Below are positions 7,860-16,146 of a DNA stretch of 64,000 nucleotides, piece by piece (the first letter of the stretch is position 1; every line of letters begins with the position of its first letter). A program made the translations under genes and the position numbers. This DNA comes from Lewinella sp. W8 (lineage in GTDB: Bacteria > Bacteroidota > Bacteroidia > Chitinophagales > Saprospiraceae). The DNA lies in NCBI RefSeq assembly GCF_004375085.3, contig NZ_SNAQ03000011.1, positions 124,001-188,000 of the forward strand. Direction: 5' to 3'. The notes below the pieces were generated by a model. It did not search any database. It worked only from the letters and a program-made list of their open reading frames with translations, and had not been told where the DNA came from.

Positions 7860-8738
7860 TTACTCCTTACGATTACCAGTTTCAGCCAAAGTATACACCT
7901 GGGTAACAGAACGGTCCATAAAGCCCTTGGTTTCTACCTCCATCCTGCCTTTAAATTCAAGCCATTTTCCCTGAGCGATTGAAAACTTAGCCTCAGCGGT
8001 GAACGTTGAGGTGGCTTCGTGTGAGGTATCATTGTCTTTATTGAACAACGCAGCTGCAGTAAATTCACCCGAGACATATTCCATAATATCATAGGCAATG
8101 ACGGCAATCGTATCCGTCGCTGAATATTCCACGTCCACCAACTGGACTTGATTTCTTTTCTTGGCTTCGTGACAAATAAAATTTTGACTATTCCCCGTCA
8201 TGTTGACGTTGGGTAGTTGCCAGGTATCGCCTTTTTGTATCTGATGGTCGGGCAGTTCAAAGAGCAGGGATAGCATGTTTTTCTGAGCTCTATTCATCCA
8301 GAAACTGTGAATAGTACCACTTTTATTTAGCGTGCCTCTCAGGGTGATACCGTTGCGTTGAATACCCAGGGAATCAAGGAAATCGTCCAGATAGGCGATG
8401 GGCTCCTGATCGGTATCAATCATTGTTACGTCCAGTACTTTTTCAAAATGATTGGAATTTCTAATGTTGGTATGATATCGATTTTCTGTTTTGCCATCAT
8501 AGTTCCTCAACTTCTCTAAGCCCGCTAAATCATCTTCACTTAATTCAGATTCGGAGTCCCTGGAAAAAGTGTTGAGTATACTATCCATATTCAATGGAAG
8601 TTTTTCATAAGAGGTAATGGTTAACTGGTAATTTATTTGTTCGCCATTGTCGAGCTTCCAGTTGAGGTCGTAGAAGGATTGACCGTAACCAACGGTATTG
8701 AAAAAGAGGAAAGCAAGTAGCAAGGTGATCCTTTTCAT
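7860..8738 (-). CDS. Secreted protein of unknown function (DUF6263-like)
   Basis: The 292-residue protein begins with a typical signal peptide (residues 1-20, ending VGYGQ) and is then soluble, with no membrane segment. The body alternates short beta-type stretches (WKLDNGEQINYQLTITSYE, RYHTNIRNSNHFEKVLDVTM, GITLRGTLNKSGTIHSF) and ends in a repeated T/E-rich beta pattern (FTAEAKFSIAQGKWLEFKGRMEVETKG). The overall pattern resembles Bacteroidota DUF6263 proteins, but I cannot be sure of that assignment and propose no function. Codon usage is clearly AT-richer than the neighbouring msrA and hemF. It is convergent with msrA. Confidence 0.7.
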   Translation of the reverse strand: MKRITLLLAFLFFNTVGYGQSFYDLNWKLDNGEQINYQLTITSYEKLPLNMDSILNTFSRDSESELSEDDLAGLEKLRNYDGKTENRYHTNIRNSNHFEKVLDVTMIDTDQEPIAYLDDFLDSLGIQRNGITLRGTLNKSGTIHSFWMNRAQKNMLSLLFELPDHQIQKGDTWQLPNVNMTGNSQNFICHEAKKRNQVQLVDVEYSATDTIAVIAYDIMEYVSGEFTAAALFNKDNDTSHEATSTFTAEAKFSIAQGKWLEFKGRMEVETKGFMDRSVTQVYTLAETGNRKE

Positions 8739-8889
8739 AATTGAAGATTTAGTCCCTGATAATTAGTTGTTAGGATACTGTAATTATCCCGCATATGTAT
8801 GCAGGCTGCTTATTTGAAGTAGGGTTTAACCTTCAGCAACCAGCCGGCCAATAATTTCTTCCCGCAGAAGTAGTCTTCTGATTCCAGCA

Positions 8890-8897
8890 TACATTTG
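8890..8897 (+). promoter_or_regulatory. -7 promoter box of the Vat-like gene (TACATTTG)
   Basis: TACATTTG matches TAnnTTTG, 47 nt upstream of the chosen ATG at 8945. Transcription would begin near 8902, upstream of both the TTG at 8918 and the ATG. Confidence 0.5.
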
Positions 8898-8944
8898 GGG
8901 AACGTATCGCTTACTGATTGCGTAAAAACCAGAATCTTACCCAC

Positions 8945-9556
8945 ATGCCCCACCCGGACCCCAACACCACCTTCCCCCTGAAGCATTACGATCGATTATG
9001 CTTCCTGAAAAACATCATCAAAAATCCCAACATCATCGTGGGCGACTTCACCTATTACGATGACTTTGCGGACGTGCATAACTTCGAGAAGAACGTCAAG
9101 TATCACTTTGACTTTATTGGCGACAAGCTGATCATCGGTAAGTTCTGCATGATTGCCTCCGACGTGACCTTCATCATGAACGGTGGCAACCACCTGACGG
9201 AAAGCAGGTCCACCTACCCCTTTGCGATTTTTTCGGGCTGGGAGGCGGCCATGGAGGGCAAGGAGTATCCCCGCCGACCGGATACGGTGATCGGAAACGA
9301 CGTATGGATTGGCCACCGCGCGACCATCATGCCCGGGGTGACCGTCGGAGACGGCGCCATCATTGCCACCAACGCCACGGTCACGAAAGACGTGCCGCCG
9401 TACACCATAGTGGGGGGCAATCCGGCGAAGGTGCTGCGCCAGCGCTTTGCCCAGGAGCACATTGATGAACTGCTCCGGCTGAAGTGGTGGGATTGGCCGC
9501 TGGAGAAGATCACCGAGAACCTGCACTGGCTCACGAATGCTCCGGCGGGGGAGTAA
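8945..9556 (+). CDS. Vat/CatB-family xenobiotic O-acetyltransferase
   Basis: The 203-residue protein is a left-handed beta-helix acetyltransferase of the xenobiotic acetyltransferase family, which contains streptogramin A acetyltransferases (Vat) and CatB chloramphenicol acetyltransferases. Visible family features are the N-terminal PDPNTTFPLK segment, IVGDFTYYDD, IGDKLIIGKFCMI, the catalytic histidine in FIMNGGNH (H83), hexapeptide repeats (VIGNDVWIGHRATIMPGVTVGDGAII), the IVGGNPAKVLRQRF turn and a C-terminal helix WWDWPLEKITENL. It uses acetyl-CoA in the cytoplasm. The start at 8945 aligns with the PDP beginning of Vat proteins; a TTG at 8918 would add nine residues. Whether it acts on an antibiotic or another alcohol is unknown. 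Confidence 0.9.
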   Translation: MPHPDPNTTFPLKHYDRLCFLKNIIKNPNIIVGDFTYYDDFADVHNFEKNVKYHFDFIGDKLIIGKFCMIASDVTFIMNGGNHLTESRSTYPFAIFSGWEAAMEGKEYPRRPDTVIGNDVWIGHRATIMPGVTVGDGAIIATNATVTKDVPPYTIVGGNPAKVLRQRFAQEHIDELLRLKWWDWPLEKITENLHWLTNAPAGE

Positions 9557-9616
9557 GGCGCTGTCTGGATTCCGTAAACTTTTGCGGCACGCCCCCTCCT
9601 TCCCTCCGCCATCCGT

Positions 9617-9624
9617 TACCTTCG
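9617..9624 (+). promoter_or_regulatory. -7-like box (TACCTTCG) 4 nt before ATG
   Basis: TACCTTCG resembles TAnnTTTG with one change and ends exactly 4 nt before the ATG at 9629, which would make the mRNA leaderless or nearly so. Confidence 0.4.
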
Positions 9625-9628
9625 CGGT

Positions 9629-9985
9629 ATGGCAACAATGTTTCAACTCAGCAACTGCAAAACCTGTCAGCGGATTCTCGGTGAACTGGGCGATCAGCCC
9701 GGGCTGGAGGTCATCAACATCAAGGAACGCAAGATCACGGCGGAAGAACTGGATCGGATGGCCGAGCTGGCCGGAAGCTACGAGGCGCTCTTCAGCCGCC
9801 GGGCGATGAAGTACCGCAGCATGGGGCTGGCCGACCAGGAGCTCACCGAAGCTGATTACCGTCGCCTGATCCTGGAAGAATACACCTTCCTGAAGCGGCC
9901 CGTGACCGTCGTCGGTGACCAAATCTTCATCGGAAGCGCCAAGGCTTCGGTGCAGGGCACGGCCAAAGCACTGGCCGAAGAATAG
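9629..9985 (+). CDS. ArsC/Spx-family thioredoxin-fold protein
   Basis: The 118-residue protein has the arsenate reductase/Spx fold. An N-terminal beta strand leads to NCKTC (C10 and C13, a CxxC pair), followed by the helix QRILGELG, a second strand with INIKERKITAEELDRM, and a C-terminal portion with FLKRPVTVVGDQIFIGSAK that matches the conserved cis-Pro region (RPV/RPI) of the family. ArsC proteins use the N-terminal cysteine to reduce arsenate; Spx proteins are redox-sensing transcription regulators. Sequence alone does not separate these, and no ars operon genes are adjacent, so a general redox role is equally likely. Confidence 0.82.
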   Translation: MATMFQLSNCKTCQRILGELGDQPGLEVINIKERKITAEELDRMAELAGSYEALFSRRAMKYRSMGLADQELTEADYRRLILEEYTFLKRPVTVVGDQIFIGSAKASVQGTAKALAEE

Positions 9986-10036
9986 TCGCAATATTTATTG
10001 TTGGCATCGGTGTTTAGCCGCCTTTTGGGCGACGAT

Positions 10037-10085
10037 CCCGAGATCCGAAACTCGTCGGGATCATCGCTTCTAAGAGAAGGCGACG
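10037..10085 (-). repeat. Two-hairpin dispersed repeat, reverse copy
   Basis: The reverse complement reads hairpin A (CGTCGCCTTCT ... AGAAGCGATG) followed by GATCCCGACGAG and hairpin B (to CTCGGG). Relative to 4661-4710 several stem positions changed on both sides in a pair-preserving way (T:A to C:G in hairpin A). It lies 40 bp upstream of hemF. Confidence 0.7.
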
Positions 10086-10124
10086 AGGCGCAGGTGCCAC
10101 AGCATCACCTAAGAGCAAAGTATC

Positions 10125-11030
10125 ATGGCTCCCAATCGTGAAGAAATCACGGCCTTTTTCCGGCAACTGCAGGATGAAATATGTGACGCCCTGAGCGCCG
10201 CCGATGGCAGCACCTTCGTGGAAGACAGCTGGGATCGCCCCGGCGGGGGCGGGGGCCGGGCCCGCGTGCTGCGGGGGAACTACATTGAAAAGGGGGGCGT
10301 AAACTTCAGCGCGGTACACGGCGAGCTTCCCCCCGCCGCCGCCCGGAGCCTCGAGACCCAACCGGAGGAAACCAGCTTTTACGCCACTGGCGTGAGCATC
10401 GTGCTCCACCCCAAAAACGTTCACGTACCCATCATCCACATGAACGTTCGCTACTTCGAACTGGATGGCGGCCGCTTCTGGTTCGGCGGCGGCATCGACC
10501 TGACTCCGCACTACGTCGATCGCGAGCAGGCGGCCTGGTTCCACCAGCAGCTGAAGGATACCTGTGACGCCTACGATACCGACTATTACCCCCGCTTCAA
10601 AAAGTGGGCGGACGATTACTTCTACCTTCCTCACCGCAACGAAACCCGGGGCGTGGGCGGCATTTTCTTCGACCGGCTGCAGCCCGCCACCGAGCAAAAG
10701 GACAAGCGCACCCTGTTTGATTTCACGGCGGCCGTGGGCCGCACCTTCGCGCCTACCTACATTCACCTGATGGAGCTGAATCGTGAGCAGCCCGTTTCGG
10801 AAGCGGAGGCCCGCTGGCAACAGCTCCGCCGGGGCCGCTACGTAGAGTTTAACCTGGTCTGGGATCGCGGCACGAAGTTTGGGCTGACGACCAACGGCCG
10901 CACGGAATCCATTTTGATGAGCCTGCCGCCACTGGCCGGCTGGACCTACGACTACCAGCCCGTGGAGGGAAGCCGGGAAGAAGAAACCCTGAATTCCCTG
11001 AGGAAGGACGTGAACTGGGTGGCGGGATAA
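10125..11030 (+). CDS. hemF: Oxygen-dependent coproporphyrinogen III oxidase
   Basis: HemF oxidatively decarboxylates two propionates of coproporphyrinogen III to vinyl groups, giving protoporphyrinogen IX in aerobic heme synthesis; it is a soluble homodimer. The 301-residue protein carries conserved blocks throughout: FVEDSWDRPGGGGGRARVL (residues 31-49), GGVNFSAVHGELP, HMNVRYFEL, FGGGIDLTPHYVD (120-132), FFLPHRNE-like YLPHRNETRGVGGIFFD and the C-terminal RYVEFNLVWDRGTKFGL followed by GRTESILMSLPP. Length is normal for the family. No other hem gene is next to it. Upstream lie a two-hairpin repeat and a GCAGGTGC motif (10090-10097). Confidence 0.96.
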   Translation: MAPNREEITAFFRQLQDEICDALSAADGSTFVEDSWDRPGGGGGRARVLRGNYIEKGGVNFSAVHGELPPAAARSLETQPEETSFYATGVSIVLHPKNVHVPIIHMNVRYFELDGGRFWFGGGIDLTPHYVDREQAAWFHQQLKDTCDAYDTDYYPRFKKWADDYFYLPHRNETRGVGGIFFDRLQPATEQKDKRTLFDFTAAVGRTFAPTYIHLMELNREQPVSEAEARWQQLRRGRYVEFNLVWDRGTKFGLTTNGRTESILMSLPPLAGWTYDYQPVEGSREEETLNSLRKDVNWVAG

Positions 11031-11511
11031 TTGGCCCTACTCGCGCTTCGGTAAATAGTGCCGCCGGTCCTCCGAGCAGTCTTTATGGGGACATAGGCCC
11101 AATATGCTGCTCGTAGGTCTCGGCGTGAGACTGACCTGTCGGCCGAGTGATTGGGTGGGAAACTTACACATTGTCATAACCATCCTCGCCGGAATAGTGC
11201 CTGATGCTCCGATAGTTGAACCATGGCTGGTTTGAACAATGGATTTTTCCGTGACCCCAGGTCGGCCGACGAACCAGCTCGTACCTCGCGTTTCGGCGGA
11301 CGACCTGGAAACTTACCGGACCAGGGGAAGGGCTTCAATTTGTAACAATGAAGAGATTCCATGCGCTGAGCTGTCGCGGCCCAATGGACTTACTCGTGGT
11401 CAAGTGAAAGGAAAGCATCTAATCTAGTCCCTTTTTTGAGTGCTTGGGAAAATTACTCCTTTATCCCTAAATTAGGAGCACCCCCCGAAGGATCACAAAA
11501 GCACTTGAATT
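11031..11511. other. 481-bp intergenic region with a 46-bp palindromic repeat
   Basis: No credible gene on either strand. The only recognisable structure is the inverted-orientation 46-bp repeat at 11260-11305. Confidence 0.7.
11260..11305 (-). repeat. 46-bp palindromic dispersed repeat, copy 1 (reverse)
   Basis: Begins GGTCGGCCGACGAA and ends TTCGGCGGACGACC, so its arms pair with two mismatches. It equals the reverse complement of the copies at 28761, 35923 and 36229 apart from a few bases. CC..GG around it extends the stem (CCAGGTCG...CGACCTGG). Confidence 0.8.
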
Positions 11512-11937
11512 ATGATGAACGAAGAAGTCCGGACGATCATGTCCACCAATGTCGTTACGGTCGCCCCGGACCAGTCGGTGGGAGACGTTCTGCTGGTGAT
11601 GCAAAACAAGCGCCTGCAGCAACTGCCAGTGGTGGAAGACGATAAGCTCGTAGGGCTGATCACCTCCTATGACCTCTGGAAGCACTGCCGGAATGGCGAA
11701 GGGTGCGAGCAGGAGTTGGTCAAACAAGTAATGACTACGAACGTGGTTAAACTAGCCCCCAAGGATAAGGTGGGTACGGCCGCGGAACTGTTCATGGATC
11801 GCCGGTTCAAAACCCTGCCGGTCGTCAACCTTCGTGGAGAGCTCAAGGGCGTGGTGACGGCCTTTGACGTGATTCGCTACAGCTTCAAGAAAGAATATCC
11901 GGAGCCCATTCTGTACGCCGAGGTCGTAAAGAAATGA
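11512..11937 (+). CDS. CBS-domain pair protein
   Basis: The 141-residue protein consists of two CBS motifs and nothing else: residues about 1-65 (VRTIMSTNVVTVAPDQSVGDVLLVMQ ... QLPVVEDDKLVGLITSYDLW) and about 70-135 (VKQVMTTNVVKLAPKDKVGTAAELF ... TLPVVNLRGELKGVVTAFDVIRY). Paired CBS motifs form a Bateman module that binds adenine nucleotides such as AMP, ATP or S-adenosylmethionine and usually regulates a partner. No partner domain or obviously linked gene is present, so its target is unknown. It should be cytoplasmic. Confidence 0.9.
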   Translation: MMNEEVRTIMSTNVVTVAPDQSVGDVLLVMQNKRLQQLPVVEDDKLVGLITSYDLWKHCRNGEGCEQELVKQVMTTNVVKLAPKDKVGTAAELFMDRRFKTLPVVNLRGELKGVVTAFDVIRYSFKKEYPEPILYAEVVKK

Positions 11938-12171
11938 GGTCGGAACGTTTCCGTCGTTAATCAATCCTTGAATGGCGGCTTGGCCTAAGTCGTACTCGTC
12001 CCAGCGGAACATCTTTCGAGGGAGGTGTGATTCTACTGGGATTTCCAATAAGTCCATCGAGAATTCCTAAATAACATTTTAATTACTGCTACCTTCCTGG
12101 TCTTCGTCCCGGAAGCAAGGTGGAGCCTGCGGGCTCTACTGGTTGTAGTCGTTTACCAGATCCAATTATTT

Positions 12172-13809
12172 ATGCGCATTCTTTCCGCTTGCTTATGCTT
12201 ATTGCTCATGGGGTGTAATCAGGAAGAGGCTGCCCTGCCGACCGTTGCCCAGAACACGGTGTACGAGATCAGTCTGACCGCCGAAGGGAACTACGCTAAT
12301 CCCTACACCGACGTGGCGGTATCGGCCAGCTTCGAGAACGATGCGGGGGAGGTCATCACCCGTCCTGCTTTCTGGGATGGCGAGAAGAGCTGGAAAATTC
12401 GGTTTGCCGGTCCGCAAGCGGGAGAAACCTGGCGCTGGCGCACCACCGCTGAACCGGCGGACGCAGGATTACACGACCAGGAGGGATCGGTGGTCGTTGA
12501 AGCCTACGAGGGAGACAATGCCCTGCTCCGAAAGGGATTACTGAAGATGTCCGCCGGCAAGCGCAACGTGGTGCACGCCGACGGAAGCACCTTTCTGGTA
12601 GTGGCGGACACGCCCTGGGCGATCCCCTTCCGGGCCACGGTGGAACAGGTGGAAGTGTACGCCAAAAAGCGGCAAGCTCAGGGCTTCAACGCGGCCCTGC
12701 TGATGACCCTACAACCCGATATGCGGGCCGAGGGCCCGGAAGGAAGGAACATTGACCAGGGCTTTGCCCGGGCCTTCACGGACCTACCCGACGGGCAGCT
12801 GCAACAGCTGCAACCCGGCTACTTCCAGTATCTGGACACTCTGATCCAAACCCTACTGGAGCACGAGATTGTGCCCGTTTACCAGCCGGTTTTCCACGGC
12901 TTTGGCTGGAAGGGACTGGACGTGTTGGGCAACGTTATTGCGCCCGAGCAGTACGAGCGCTACACCAAATACCTGCTGGGGCGTTACGGGGCCCAACCCG
13001 CCTTGTGGTTGCTGGCGGGAGACAACGGCGGCCGTGATCCCGGCGTGGAAGAAGCCGGCATCATGATGGAGGCCTGGGACAGCTACCAGCAACCCACCGG
13101 CCTGCACTACAACCCCTGCGACGACTACCTGGCCGAGTGGGCGGTCGGCAACGACCTCAAACACTGCGAACACTACAACAAGAGCTTTCAGGAGGCCGAC
13201 TGGCTGGACTTTCAGTGGGCCCAAACGGGGCACGGGCAGGAACACCAGTACCACAAAGTGGAGCGGATGTACGATAACCTCCCGACCAAGGCGGCCGCCA
13301 ACGGAGAACCCACCTACGAGGGCATGAATGACGGCCAGAATGGCCTGGGTTGGTGGCAGGGTGAAGATGCTTGGGGGCAACTCTTCGCCGGCGGCACCAT
13401 GGGCGTCGTGTACGGCGCCGCGGGCCTGTGGCAGTGGAAAGTCTCCGCCGACGAAGCGGGCTGGACGGCCTGGGCCACCCAGCCGATGTCCTGGCGGGAT
13501 GCCCTGGAGCTGGAGGGGGCGAAATACGTAGGCTACGTCAGCGAGGGCCTGGAAAGTTTACCGCTGGCCGATATGGAAAAGCGTCCGGAATTATCCCCCT
13601 CGGGGCACCAGGTCCTGGCGGTGCCGGGGAAGGCCTACCTCGCCTACGCCCCTCAGGGCGGCACCGTGGAACTGACCGATCTGGAGGGAGACCTAATGGC
13701 CGCCTGGTTCGACCCCCGAACGGGAATATTCCGGGAGGCTACCCTCAAGGATGGCGGGTACCCCGCGCCGACCGAAGACCACTGGGTGCTGGTCCTGGAA
13801 GCCCGGTAG
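12172..13809 (+). CDS. GH140-like (DUF5060/DUF4038) glycoside hydrolase lipoprotein
   Basis: The 545-residue protein has a lipobox LMGC (C15). An N-terminal beta-sandwich of the DUF5060 type (residues about 25-120; FENDAGEVITRPAFWDGEKSWKIRFAGPQAGETWRW) precedes a TIM-barrel of the DUF4038 apiosidase-like type (about 125-440; VVADTPWAIPFRATVEQVEVYAKKRQAQGFNAALLM, WLLAGDNGGR, PTYEGMND). A C-terminal beta domain (about 460-545) resembles the collagen-binding-like domain common in these enzymes. Characterised relatives (GH140) remove apiose-capped side chains from pectin, but this protein's substrate is not known. No TonB/SusCD transporter is adjacent, so it is not in a canonical utilisation locus. 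Confidence 0.85.
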   Translation: MRILSACLCLLLMGCNQEEAALPTVAQNTVYEISLTAEGNYANPYTDVAVSASFENDAGEVITRPAFWDGEKSWKIRFAGPQAGETWRWRTTAEPADAGLHDQEGSVVVEAYEGDNALLRKGLLKMSAGKRNVVHADGSTFLVVADTPWAIPFRATVEQVEVYAKKRQAQGFNAALLMTLQPDMRAEGPEGRNIDQGFARAFTDLPDGQLQQLQPGYFQYLDTLIQTLLEHEIVPVYQPVFHGFGWKGLDVLGNVIAPEQYERYTKYLLGRYGAQPALWLLAGDNGGRDPGVEEAGIMMEAWDSYQQPTGLHYNPCDDYLAEWAVGNDLKHCEHYNKSFQEADWLDFQWAQTGHGQEHQYHKVERMYDNLPTKAAANGEPTYEGMNDGQNGLGWWQGEDAWGQLFAGGTMGVVYGAAGLWQWKVSADEAGWTAWATQPMSWRDALELEGAKYVGYVSEGLESLPLADMEKRPELSPSGHQVLAVPGKAYLAYAPQGGTVELTDLEGDLMAAWFDPRTGIFREATLKDGGYPAPTEDHWVLVLEAR

Positions 13810-13832
13810 CCCAGTTACCCCTTCGCGGTAGA

Positions 13833-13874
13833 GACGCTGTGCGTCGACTTAAATCGTTCCGCTGAAGGAACGAT
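13833..13874 (+). terminator. Two adjacent small hairpins after the GH140-like gene
   Basis: GACGC-TGT-GCGTC (13833-13845) is followed by ATCGTTCC (13853-13860) pairing with GGAACGAT (13867-13874). They lie 24 bp past the stop codon. The first hairpin with the same flank (GAGACGCTGTGCGTCGA) recurs at 29876-29892. No T-run, so a termination role is uncertain. Confidence 0.4.
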
Positions 13875-14021
13875 GCAAAAGCCCTCCCGTGAAAAGGAAC
13901 GCCAGCTACCGTGCTAATCCGCCTTCCTCCGCACCTACCCGGCCCGGCGAACGACCGTTGCACCCGCGGCCCCTCGCCCAAATTGTTTACCTTAGCCACG
14001 AACTGAGTCGATCCGTAAACT

Positions 14022-15344
14022 ATGAAAAACGTTCCCCGCGTAGCCGTCATTGGCGCCGGTTGTTCCGGTATTACGGCCCTGAAGAATTGTCTGGAAAAAG
14101 GACTGGACGCCACCTGCTACGAGGCTAATGCCGACATCGGTGGCAACTGGATTTATTCGGAGCAGGAAAGCCACAGCAGCGTCTGTGAAACCACCCACAT
14201 CATCAGCTCCAAAACGCTGAGTGAGTACCTGGATTTTCCCATGCCGGAGGACTATCCGGATTACCCCAGCCACGAGCAGGTGCTGCGCTATTTCCGCAGC
14301 TACGCCGACCATTTTGGGCTGCGAACCCACATCCGCTTCAACGTCCGCGTGGAACGGGCGGAGCTGGGCGAGGACCAGCGTTGGACGCTCACCCTCAGCG
14401 ATGGGACCACCGAAGTTTTTGATTACCTGCTCACGGCCAACGGTCATCACCACCACGCCCGTCATCCGGAGGGCATCGCGGAGGCCTTCGCCGGGCGTTA
14501 CCTGCACAGCCACGACTACAAGCACAACCGCAGCTTTAAGGATGAGCGGGTGCTGGTTGTTGGCAGCGGCAACTCCGGCTGCGACTGCGCCGTGGAGATC
14601 AGTCGGGTAGCCGCTTCGGTGGACATCAGCATCCGCCGCGCCCACTACATCATCCCGAAGTTCTTCCTGGGCAAGCCGGCGGATACCTTCAACAAGGGAC
14701 TGCAGTACCTGCCCGGCTTTCTGCGCGGGCCGCTGCAAAAACTGAGCCTGCGGTTCCAGGTCGGGAAGTACGCCGCCTACGGGCTGGAGGAACCCACCGA
14801 ACCGGTGACGAAAACCCACCCGACGCTCAATTCCGAGTTGCTCTACAAGATCCGGCACGGGAAGGTGCACCCCCGGCGGGGCATCCAATCCGTAGCCGGG
14901 AATACCGTTCACTTCACGGACGGCAGTCAGGGTACCTACGACACCATCGTGGCGGCCACGGGCTACAAGATCACTTTCCCCTTCTTTGACCGGGCGATGA
15001 TCAACTACGAGGAAGCGGACCGCATCCCCCTCTTCCTGCGGATGTTCCACCCCGACTATCCCACCCTGATCTTCATCGGCCTGTTTCAGCCCCAGGGGGC
15101 GATCTGGCCCCTGTCCGACATGCAGTCGCGGGTGGCGGCTGCGTACATGACCGGGGAATACGTTCTCCCGTCAAAGCTCGGCCAGGAGGCCGAGGCGGAC
15201 AGTGATCACATCGAGCGGGAATTTACCCGCTCCAAACGGCACACCATCGAGGTGCACTACCACGCCTTCATGAAGCGCCTGGAACGGGAGCTGGCGAAGG
15301 GAAGGAAACGCGCGTTGGGTAAGGAGAGGGAGTTGGTGGGGTAA
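14022..15344 (+). CDS. Flavin-containing monooxygenase
   Basis: The 440-residue enzyme is a class B flavoprotein monooxygenase of the FMO type, using FAD, NADPH and O2 to oxidise a soft nucleophile (N or S) or a ketone. The FAD-binding GxGxxG is GAGCSG (residues 11-16), the FMO signature F-x-G-x-x-x-H-x-x-x-[YF] is FAGRYLHSHDY, the NADPH-binding site is GSGNSG, and the late ATGY motif is VAATGYK. Substrate is unknown. No signal peptide; cytoplasmic. A TACCTTAG box at 13988-13995 is a possible -7 element 26 nt upstream, and a variant of the intergenic GCACCTGC motif (GCACCCGC) lies about 60 nt upstream. Confidence 0.92.
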   Translation: MKNVPRVAVIGAGCSGITALKNCLEKGLDATCYEANADIGGNWIYSEQESHSSVCETTHIISSKTLSEYLDFPMPEDYPDYPSHEQVLRYFRSYADHFGLRTHIRFNVRVERAELGEDQRWTLTLSDGTTEVFDYLLTANGHHHHARHPEGIAEAFAGRYLHSHDYKHNRSFKDERVLVVGSGNSGCDCAVEISRVAASVDISIRRAHYIIPKFFLGKPADTFNKGLQYLPGFLRGPLQKLSLRFQVGKYAAYGLEEPTEPVTKTHPTLNSELLYKIRHGKVHPRRGIQSVAGNTVHFTDGSQGTYDTIVAATGYKITFPFFDRAMINYEEADRIPLFLRMFHPDYPTLIFIGLFQPQGAIWPLSDMQSRVAAAYMTGEYVLPSKLGQEAEADSDHIEREFTRSKRHTIEVHYHAFMKRLERELAKGRKRALGKERELVG

Positions 15345-15358
15345 TCAATTTTAGTATC

Positions 15359-15727
15359 ATGCTACCCAAAGCCCTCCCCGGAACGTGGCGCAGTGGTCCC
15401 CTGATCACGATTCCCAATTACAATTCAAACGTTACAAATTGGATCGACTGTGTCTTTTCGCGGGGAGAGCTCAAGTTGGTGTTTCATCAGTCCTCGGAAA
15501 AGGAAATGGTCCTGGAGGTACACGTGCCGGTGATTTATGGGGGTGGTGGTCCCGGCCACCTGAAGTTGCTGGAAAAAAAGTATCCGATCGTTGGGGGCCG
15601 GGTGCAGCAACCCGGCAAAACGGACCCCTGGCAACTTTCGTGGCGCGGCCCGAAGCTGAGTATATTTTTGTTTGGGGAGCGTAGGTTTTTTGGGCGCGTC
15701 ATTCCTCCCGTGCAATGGGGTAACTAA
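15359..15727 (+). CDS. Hypothetical protein, unrecognised
   Basis: A 122-residue frame begins 14 nt after the monooxygenase stop. No domain is recognised. The protein is mostly beta-type with Gly, Trp and aromatic residues (WIDCVFSRGELKLVFHQSS, LEVHVPVIYGGGGPGHL, KLSIFLFGERRFFGRVIP), lacks a signal peptide and ends by overlapping the stop of the convergent HNH gene. Support for reality is its position, its length and an AATTTTAG box ending exactly 4 nt before the ATG, the same spacing seen at other genes of the window. It could still be a chance frame. Confidence 0.5.
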   Translation: MLPKALPGTWRSGPLITIPNYNSNVTNWIDCVFSRGELKLVFHQSSEKEMVLEVHVPVIYGGGGPGHLKLLEKKYPIVGGRVQQPGKTDPWQLSWRGPKLSIFLFGERRFFGRVIPPVQWGN

Positions 15728-16146
15728 CGCTCGCCCAGGAGGCCGCGGGCGAGCAGCACCGACCTCACTTCGGCGCGATTGATGTCGTTCAGGTTGAGGA
15801 CTTTGATGGTGCCCTCCCCGACGGGTGTTTTGGGAAGAATAAAACCATCGGGGCGGAGGAGAAAATGTTCGGACCATTTATCCCGTCGGGGATTAAAGAG
15901 CCGGACCAATTCATCTTCGGGGATGCGGTAGGCCGCGATGCTGCTTCCCTTGCTAAGGTTGCAGAGTCGGCAGGCGAGGGCGAGGTTGGAGAAAACGGTC
16001 GCTCCTCCCTGCTTTTCGCTGATGATGTGGTCGATGTGATAGGAGGCCAGGGCTACGCTGCTGGGCACCAGGCAGTACTCGCAGCAATCCTTGGCGGCTT
16101 CCGTAATCTGCCGGCGAAGAATAACGGGGATGTAGGTTTTGCTCAC
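15724..16146 (-). CDS. HNH endonuclease
   Basis: The 140-residue protein has a compact HNH/beta-beta-alpha-metal domain with a zinc ribbon. CEYC (about residues 22-25) and the later CRLCN provide the two Cys pairs; the catalytic core is HIDHIISEKQGG...FSNLALACRLCNLSKGS, with the first His of HIDH as general base. The remaining 60 residues (FNPRRDKWSEHFLL...) form a tail seen in stand-alone bacterial HNH nucleases. Such proteins nick or cut DNA; a host role is not established. Its start overlaps the stop of the upstream small gene (ATGA), so the two are co-translated. Confidence 0.9.
   Translation of the reverse strand: MSKTYIPVILRRQITEAAKDCCEYCLVPSSVALASYHIDHIISEKQGGATVFSNLALACRLCNLSKGSSIAAYRIPEDELVRLFNPRRDKWSEHFLLRPDGFILPKTPVGEGTIKVLNLNDINRAEVRSVLLARGLLGER

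Noticed and set aside
10014-10820. Long minus-strand frame overlapping hemF.
   Set aside because: It is the antisense of a well-conserved enzyme gene and has no domain of its own.
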